From assembly GCF_023515995.1 (NCBI RefSeq), contig NZ_CP097320.1:3534001-3598000 (forward strand): 64,000 bases of DNA. The letters are read 5' to 3'. A program made the translations under genes and the position numbers. Shown here piece after piece: positions 59,501 through 64,000 of this stretch. The notes under the pieces are model-generated. The model made no database searches. It worked only from the letters and a program-made list of their open reading frames with translations, and was not told where the DNA came from. The stretch is from Candidatus Mycobacterium methanotrophicum (GTDB lineage: Bacteria; Actinomycetota; Actinomycetes; Mycobacteriales; Mycobacteriaceae). Position 1 is the stretch's first letter; the number at the start of each line of letters is the position of its first letter.

Positions 59501-59760
59501 CGGTAGTTTTCGGCGATCGCATCCTGGGACTGCGGCTGGATGGTAGCGGCGCGGGCTTGGTCGAGGTATTCGGCTGGAACGTGGGGATTGAGTTCGCGCA
59601 TCTTGGTGAGCATGCGGTCGGGCAGGACAATGTCATCCCATGACTGCCGGCCGCCCTCAGCGCCGGGAGCGATCTGTGTTCCGGTGAGTTTTGGCCACTC
59701 GCGTTCGCCGAGTACGTCCAGGGCGAGTTGTTCCCAGTCGGCTTCGCTGAATCCGGTCAT
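56548..59760 (-). CDS. hsdR: Type I restriction enzyme, HsdR motor/nuclease subunit
   Basis: 1070 residues. N-terminal nuclease with FDVVLYLNGMPVAIFELKQ (Asp143 and Glu157-x-Lys159), helicase Walker A VVWHTQGSGKSMEM at about 301-314, DEAH box VVVDEAHRSHYDD, AFTGTPISFANRN, and the C-terminal helical assembly domain. It translocates DNA and cuts unmodified sites with HsdM/HsdS. ATG 59760 overlaps the upstream stop (ATGA). Confidence 0.95.
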   Translation of the reverse strand: MTGFSEADWEQLALDVLGEREWPKLTGTQIAPGAEGGRQSWDDIVLPDRMLTKMRELNPHVPAEYLDQARAATIQPQSQDAIAENYRIHKILVEGYRGVSYIDADGIEQNPTIRLVSHRPEDNEFLAVQQVTVRSAEHQRRFDVVLYLNGMPVAIFELKQAGSVHADIAAAHAQLQSYLREFPMAFRFAVLTVVSDGITARYGTPFTPLEHFAPWNVDDDGRVVQFGEPGDGENVPIELETLIDGLFNTERFLQLLRNFTAFDEDGDGLAKRIAKPHQYFAVTKAVWKTVEAAESNGKAGVVWHTQGSGKSMEMELYAHLVAKQPKLKNPTIVVVTDRKELDTQLFETFNRSRLLAESPQKVIKRSELRDELSNRTTGGIYFTTLQKFSLTEDERKSGADHPLLTDRRNIIVVVDEAHRSHYDDLDGFARHIRDALPNAVFIAFTGTPISFANRNTREVFGPDIDVYDLTRAVADNATVPVYFEPRLAKVGWSKDFSEEDLDHAVDEATLGLDDVERAQIEKSVAVINAIYGAPERLAVLAEDIVNHWEARSEEMRKFISSPGKAFIVGATREICAQLYEEIIKLRPDWHDGSIDKGVIKVVYSGTPQDQPIIAKHVRRESQNKTIQKRLRDAEDELQIVIVKDMMLTGFDAPPLHTLYLDRPLKGALLMQTLARVNRTFRGKPAGLLVAYAPLADNLAAALAEYTETDRNTKPVGRDVREEVVEDTKKLVDQLDELCAGYDWRSKVSASQHGWMKAAIGLTAYLRSPSTPGNQVPEGEPTLGDRFRNLANHLARAWSLCAGNETLDTLRPTVKFYEQVRVWMGKFDAQQRQAEGKPIPDDIKRLLSSLVAESTASGEIVDIYDAAGLPKPSLSELGPDYEARAKAAAHPHLAIEALRAELTRELAAATKNNVVRQRAFSDRIAGLMRRYTNQQLTSAEVIAELIAMAKEVAAEGNRGKRFTPPLSHDELAFYDAVAQNESAVELQGEEVLAQIARELVGVMQRDTKTDWTVRDDVRAKLRSSIKRLLVKYRYPPDKQPEAIKLVIEQMEALAPEYAERARRVAKGEHHE

Positions 59761-60185
59761 TGGTCCTCTCCTTCGTGCGCGACGCTGCCGGGCTCGTCTG
59801 CCAACTCGGCTTCGAGTTCTTCGACTGCGGGCAGGCTGGATTCGAGTTCGGCGGGCAGGCTCTCGGTGATGGCGGTCTTCCACTCCGCTACACCGATCGG
59901 CGCGTAACCGCGCAGGGCATACTCGGCGATGACGTTGTTCTTGGTTTTGCACAACAGCAGCCCAATGGTCGGCTTGTCATTAGGGTGGCGCAGCAGATCG
60001 TCGACCGCGGCCATGTAGGTGCCGAGTTGCCCCAAGTAGCTGGGATCGAAATCGCCGACCTTGAGTAGGACGTCGCGGCTCCACCCATCTTCGATAGCGG
60101 CCTGGGCATACCGTAGTCGCAGGTCAGCGCCGTCGAGCTTCTCGATTAGCGCGACATGGTGATACGGCTCGTGTCGGCCTCTCAT
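59757..60185 (-). CDS. DUF1016/YhcG-like nuclease with core deleted
   Basis: 142 residues. The start (IEKLDGADLRLRYAQAAIED, GWSRDVLL) and the end (MAAVDDLLRHPNDKPTIGLL, NNVIAEYALRGYAPIGVAEW) match the DUF1016 PD-(D/E)xK family, whose members are usually near 330-350 residues. The segment between, roughly 100 or more residues with the Asp and Glu-x-Lys active site, is missing in frame: DVLL joins directly to KVGDFDPSYLGQLG. Probably nuclease-dead. Sits between hsdS and hsdR. Confidence 0.75.
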   Translation of the reverse strand: MRGRHEPYHHVALIEKLDGADLRLRYAQAAIEDGWSRDVLLKVGDFDPSYLGQLGTYMAAVDDLLRHPNDKPTIGLLLCKTKNNVIAEYALRGYAPIGVAEWKTAITESLPAELESSLPAVEELEAELADEPGSVAHEGEDQ

Positions 60186-60217
60186 GGTGTTCGGTCATGA
60201 GCCGTTCTCCGCGGTGG

Positions 60218-61435
60218 TCACAGGACTTCACTCACCGCAGCTTCGGCATCCTTGACCCGGACCTTGCCCGACATCAGGAGCGGAAGTAGTTCGTCGCGCA
60301 TCCTGGTGAGTCGACGTGATTCACGTTCTGCTACATGAGAACGACGGCGTAGCGGCAATGCTAGCCGTTCGAACGAGTTCCACTGATCTTCCGAAAGGTC
60401 GGGTACGGGTGCGCGCTCGAAGCGGTCCGCGCGAACGGCGGGGTATGCGCTCCCTTCCGCCACCGACTCCAGGTAGGAGACAAACTCATCCGTCTTCGTC
60501 GCTTGGAACAACCCAGCGACCCGACCGGGGTTTGGGGTCAGCACCGCCAATCCCGTCGAGGCGACCAAGAGTGGGTCATCATCAAGTACAAGAGCATGTG
60601 ACCGTCTATTCGGCCGGACGGTAGACCAAATGGTGTCCCCCGCGGACAGGACTCGTCTTGCCCGGCCCGGCGCGTCATCCCACGACATCGGCTCCGGGAA
60701 GACAAACAAGCTCTGCCCCACTGACGAGATATCGACGTAGCGCAGCTCTCCACCCGGAACAGGGTTAGTCACAACGCGATTAACGGTGCTGATGGCCCTG
60801 AGTTCAGTATGACGCGATCCTGCACGTAAGCGATCAAACACTGCAGCGAGCAAGTCATCGGCAGTCAAGCGAATGCGCTCGTTCGCGGCGATCTTGTCAT
60901 CGAGGGCACCCAACACGTCCACGATGGCCCGCTGCACCTTCAAAGCGGGTAGCCGTATAGGGATAGATTTGAGCTGCCCAAGATTAAAGCCCGGCACCGA
61001 ACTACCGATCGCCTGCCCCCGCACCAGTTCAATCATGCTGCGCTGGGAGAGGTAGTAGTACAGATATAGAGGAATCACCCGATGGTCGTCAACCGTCACC
61101 TTCATCTGCTTGTTCGAGACAAGATACCTGTCGAAACGACTACTACCGTCAAGGATTCCCAGTTGGCCAACGGTTCCCCAGCAGGTGAATATCAAATCGC
61201 CGAGTCCAACGATCGAGCGAGAATATTGGCGAGCGAGCTCCTCAGGGACAAATACCAGGTCAGATTCGTCGAGCCGAACACCGATGTCTTCGCTCAGATT
61301 ACTTCCACGGAGCATGGGAACGCCTGCGCGCACAAAGTTCTTCGCGGACACCGCAGAGCCAAACGGCCCCGTCGCGAATGCCGCTGGCCGATCGGCGCCG
61401 AGTTCTCCGAGTGCAATCACTTCAAACTCACCCAT
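60218..61435 (-). CDS. hsdS: Type I restriction-modification specificity subunit HsdS
   Basis: 405 residues with two target-recognition domains. TRD1: AFATGPFGSAVSAKNFVRAG, LIFTCWGTVGQLGIL, LPALKVQRAIVDVLGALDDK. TRD2: RYVDISSVGQSLFVF, DTIWSTVRPNRRSHALVL, and the closing helix SRRLTRMRDELLPLLMSGKV. Determines the DNA motif recognised. ATG 61435 overlaps hsdM by 8 bp. Position corresponds to Rv2755c. Confidence 0.93.
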   Translation of the reverse strand: MGEFEVIALGELGADRPAAFATGPFGSAVSAKNFVRAGVPMLRGSNLSEDIGVRLDESDLVFVPEELARQYSRSIVGLGDLIFTCWGTVGQLGILDGSSRFDRYLVSNKQMKVTVDDHRVIPLYLYYYLSQRSMIELVRGQAIGSSVPGFNLGQLKSIPIRLPALKVQRAIVDVLGALDDKIAANERIRLTADDLLAAVFDRLRAGSRHTELRAISTVNRVVTNPVPGGELRYVDISSVGQSLFVFPEPMSWDDAPGRARRVLSAGDTIWSTVRPNRRSHALVLDDDPLLVASTGLAVLTPNPGRVAGLFQATKTDEFVSYLESVAEGSAYPAVRADRFERAPVPDLSEDQWNSFERLALPLRRRSHVAERESRRLTRMRDELLPLLMSGKVRVKDAEAAVSEVL

Positions 61436-63056
61436 CAATCCGCTCCAGCTGCTCCCGAACCACATTCTCCAAGCGCGCCGACTCGTCGAACGCCGCCAGT
61501 AGCTCCTTCGTCAAACGCGCGATCTTCTCGTCGATCGGCTCACCGTCGTCTTCGGCCTCTGGCGCGCCGACGTACCGCCCGGGTGTGAGCGCATAATCAG
61601 CCGCCTTGATCTCCGCAAGCGTGGCAGACTTGCAGAAGCCCGGAATATCTTCGTAGACAATCCCTTTCGCGGCAGCTGACGCAGATCCCCGCCAGGCATG
61701 ATAGGTGTCGCCAATGCGGACGATTTCCTCGTTCGTCAGGGAACGCTCGGCCCGGTCGACCATGTAGCCCAGCTCGCGGGCGTCGATGAACAGCACCTGA
61801 CCCGTGCGGTCGATCGAACCCTGCTTACCCGCCGCCTTGTCCATGGCGAAAAACCACAAGCACACCGGGATTCCCGTGCTGCGGAACAGCTGGGTGGGCA
61901 GCGCAGCCATACAAGACACAAGATCGGCTTCCACGATCTGTGCGCGAATCTCGCTCTCGCCGTTCGAGTTCGACGACATCGAGCCGTTGGCCATCACCAC
62001 GCCCGCCTTACCGCCCGGGGCCAGCTTGGACAGGATGTGTTGGATCCAGGCGTAGTTGGCGTTGTTTGCCGGTGGAACGCCGAACCGCCAGCGCGGATCT
62101 TCCTCGTTTCGCGACCAATGCTTGATGTTGAACGGCGGATTGGCCATCACGTAGTCCATCTGCACATCGCCGTGCTGATCGCGGGCGAAGGTGTCGCCCC
62201 ACCGCGCACCGAGGCCCTTGTTGTCTATGCCGTGAATGGCGAGGTTCATTTTCGCCATCCGCCAGGTCTCCTCGATGCTCTCCTGGCCGTAGATCGAGAT
62301 GTCCTTCGGATCGCCGTCGTGCTCATAGATGAACTTCTCCGTTTGCACGAACATGCCGCCCGACCCGCAGCACGGGTCATACACCCGCCCCTTCGACGGT
62401 TCGAGCACCTCGACGATCACCTTGACCACGCTGGGCGGGGTGAAGAACTCCCCTCCCCGCCTGCCCTCCGCGCGAGCGAACTTGCCGAGGAAGTACTCGT
62501 AAACCTCCCCCATCAGATCGCGGGCACGGTGCTCGCCTTGGCGGCTGAATCGTGAGCTGTTAAACAAGTCGATCAGCTCGCCCAGCCGCCGCTGGTCGAT
62601 GTTGTCCTTGGTGTACAACCGCGGCAGCGTCCCGGCCAGCGTCGGGTTTGCCTTCATCACCGCGTCCATCGCCTCGTCGATGAGCTGACCAACGTTCTTC
62701 GCAAGTTCGTCACCGACCGCTGGCTTGCCTTTTGCGTTCTCCGCCAAGAAGTTCCAGCGCGCATTCGGGGGCACCACGAATACGCCGTAGCCGTGGTATT
62801 CCTCGGGATCGTCGATCAGGTCTTCGATTTGTGATTCGTCCATGCCGTCGGCGGCGAGCTCGGCCCGAATCGCGTCTCGCCGTTCCTCGTATGCGTCCGA
62901 CACGTATTTGAGGAACACCAGGCCCAGGATCACATCCTTGTACTGGCTGGCCGAGAGAGATCCGCGCAGCTTGTCGGCGGCCTTCCAAAGCGTGTCCTTG
63001 AGCTCTTTCATGGTCGACGGCGCCTGCGGCTCCAGCTGCTTCTTCCTCGGAGGCAT
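61428..63056 (-). CDS. hsdM: Type I restriction-modification methylase HsdM
   Basis: 542 residues, N6-adenine methyltransferase. N-terminal HsdM domain (KDTLWKAADKLRGSLSASQY, LGLVFLKYVSDAYEERR), SAM motif VYDPCCGSGGMF at about 225-236, catalytic NPPF at 306-309, and target motif GGEFFTPPSVVKVIVE. Position matches Rv2756c. First of the genes hsdM-hsdS-DUF1016-hsdR-accessory, all overlapping or closely spaced. Confidence 0.96.
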   Translation of the reverse strand: MPPRKKQLEPQAPSTMKELKDTLWKAADKLRGSLSASQYKDVILGLVFLKYVSDAYEERRDAIRAELAADGMDESQIEDLIDDPEEYHGYGVFVVPPNARWNFLAENAKGKPAVGDELAKNVGQLIDEAMDAVMKANPTLAGTLPRLYTKDNIDQRRLGELIDLFNSSRFSRQGEHRARDLMGEVYEYFLGKFARAEGRRGGEFFTPPSVVKVIVEVLEPSKGRVYDPCCGSGGMFVQTEKFIYEHDGDPKDISIYGQESIEETWRMAKMNLAIHGIDNKGLGARWGDTFARDQHGDVQMDYVMANPPFNIKHWSRNEEDPRWRFGVPPANNANYAWIQHILSKLAPGGKAGVVMANGSMSSNSNGESEIRAQIVEADLVSCMAALPTQLFRSTGIPVCLWFFAMDKAAGKQGSIDRTGQVLFIDARELGYMVDRAERSLTNEEIVRIGDTYHAWRGSASAAAKGIVYEDIPGFCKSATLAEIKAADYALTPGRYVGAPEAEDDGEPIDEKIARLTKELLAAFDESARLENVVREQLERIDG

Positions 63057-63070
63057 TGAAGAATTCCTTC

Positions 63071-64000
63071 CTATCTTTCGGCCGCGGCAACACCGGGCGT
63101 GGTGGGTTGCGCATCGAGCGTGAGGGCACCGGCGGCGACCCCATTGATCAGCGCCGTCTTCAAATCCCTTGCCGCATCGGCTCGTCGGCGCGCTTCGCGT
63201 TCGAACTCATCAGCGCGCATCAGAGCCGCTTCGAGTCGCGCGGCCTCGTCGCGCCGCATCGCCGGAACGGTCCAAGTCTTCCATTCGCTTCCGACAGCTG
63301 CCATTTCGTTGATCACTGTCGCCAACACCGTCGGCCCGATTTCGGCCGACTCCTGCAGCCGGATGATCCGCGCCGGCGAAGCGACCATCGCCCCGCCAAC
63401 CGGGTCAACCCACGCCCGCGGGCGCGGCTTCTCGATGAAGATCACATCGCCCGGGTCGGTGCGGGCCGCACGCGGGTACTTGCGCGCCGCGTCGATCGGG
63501 TCGAGCGCAACACGCCGTGCCATTTCGGCCGGCAGGACCGGCACCGTTCCATCAGGCGAAGCATCGGCGAAGTCGATTCGGCTGCCGCGCTTGACAATCA
63601 AATGCTTGCGCTCGTGTAGCTCACCGAGTGATCGGTACAGCAATCGGAAACGGCCTGGCGACGGCTCTACCAGGACATCCAACGGCTCCAGCGGTGACGT
63701 CGTCGTCAAGGTTGCGGCATGCACGCGTTCGAGGTGGCGTGCCGGGTCGGCCTCACGCAAGGTCGGTGCGCGCACCCCGCGCGGTACCACGGAGCCCGCG
63801 GCGAGCACGCTGGCCAGGTCGATACGGCGGGCGTACCGGAATGCGCGATCCTCGGTCTGGGCCAACGCCCCGGCGATGTCCGCGGCAATATCGCCGCGTT
63901 CGAGATGGTCAACGACGCCGAGATCGGCTACCCAGGGCCGCTGCGCGTTGGCGCCTCCCAGGCATATCCACAGTGCGAGGCTCTGGCGGTGCGCCTCGCG
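63071..64000 (-). CDS. Possible DNA methylase-like protein, 5' part outside window
   Basis: At least 309 residues, still open at the window edge. Visible: [99 protein letters not shown] and a C-terminal charged helix. The C-terminal part resembles target-recognition regions of actinobacterial N-6 DNA methylases that accompany type I systems; the methylase motifs would lie outside. 14 bp upstream of hsdM. A neighbouring defence component is also possible. Confidence 0.55.
   Translation of the reverse strand, partial: REAHRQSLALWICLGGANAQRPWVADLGVVDHLERGDIAADIAGALAQTEDRAFRYARRIDLASVLAAGSVVPRGVRAPTLREADPARHLERVHAATLTTTSPLEPLDVLVEPSPGRFRLLYRSLGELHERKHLIVKRGSRIDFADASPDGTVPVLPAEMARRVALDPIDAARKYPRAARTDPGDVIFIEKPRPRAWVDPVGGAMVASPARIIRLQESAEIGPTVLATVINEMAAVGSEWKTWTVPAMRRDEAARLEAALMRADEFEREARRRADAARDLKTALINGVAAGALTLDAQPTTPGVAAAER

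Overview
The window is a high-GC actinobacterial chromosome segment whose gene order follows the Mycobacterium tuberculosis interval from just downstream of sigA (Rv2704) to the hsdS.1/hsdM pair (Rv2755c-Rv2756c). Gene content and near-identical proteins (SigB, IdeR, LexA, RecA, ClgR, PspA, ThyX, RNase J) point to a non-tuberculous Mycobacterium, probably a slow grower. Species cannot be fixed from the sequence alone. No tRNA, rRNA or CRISPR array was seen.

Layout. 1-8,900: RidA-like, DUF952, YihY, DUF3039, DUF3099, then sigB and ideR, a DUF4192 protein, a decayed secreted protease standing where M. tuberculosis has sthA, a PAC2 protein and an alpha/beta hydrolase. 8,900-16,600: PhzF-like protein, nitrobindin, an FAD monooxygenase absent from this place in M. 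tuberculosis, nrdR, the SOS pair Rv2719c-like/lexA around four LexA-type boxes, an LGFP-repeat envelope protein and a broken terC. 16,600-29,600: fadE20, a damaged VapBC pair, hflX, dapF, miaA, the Rv2728c-like gene, two DMT transporters, a DUF349 protein, miaB and recX.

29,583-33,191: recA carries two inteins at the two known mycobacterial RecA insertion sites (a 368-residue M. leprae-type and a 437-residue M. tuberculosis-type), behind a LexA box and a PafBC-type promoter. 33,483-39,100 is a mosaic: a third DMT paralogue, a 944-bp IS inserted exactly at its stop codon, scrambled remnants of a second Rv2728c-miaA junction, then an AT-richer PEP-synthase/rifampicin-phosphotransferase-like gene lying between 74-bp inverted repeats.

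39,085-52,105 returns to the conserved backbone: DUF3046, a glycosyltransferase, ephG, the clgR-pspA-pspM envelope-stress operon behind a SigE-type promoter, pgsA3, argA, ftsK, a DUF559-like protein flanked by related hairpins, RNase J, dapA and thyX. 52,106-64,000 is an accessory island: a vapC remnant, a type VII secretion (EspC-like plus polymorphic-toxin-like) cluster with a frameshift in a run of seven Gs, a vapB remnant, and a type I restriction-modification operon (hsdM-hsdS-truncated DUF1016 nuclease-hsdR-accessory gene) preceded by a further protein, perhaps a DNA methylase, that runs off the window.

Themes: stress regulation (SigB, LexA, RecA, ClgR/Psp) with recognisable promoters; lysine, arginine and thymidylate synthesis (dapA, dapF, argA, thyX); tRNA modification (miaA, miaB); and several decaying mobile, toxin and defence genes.
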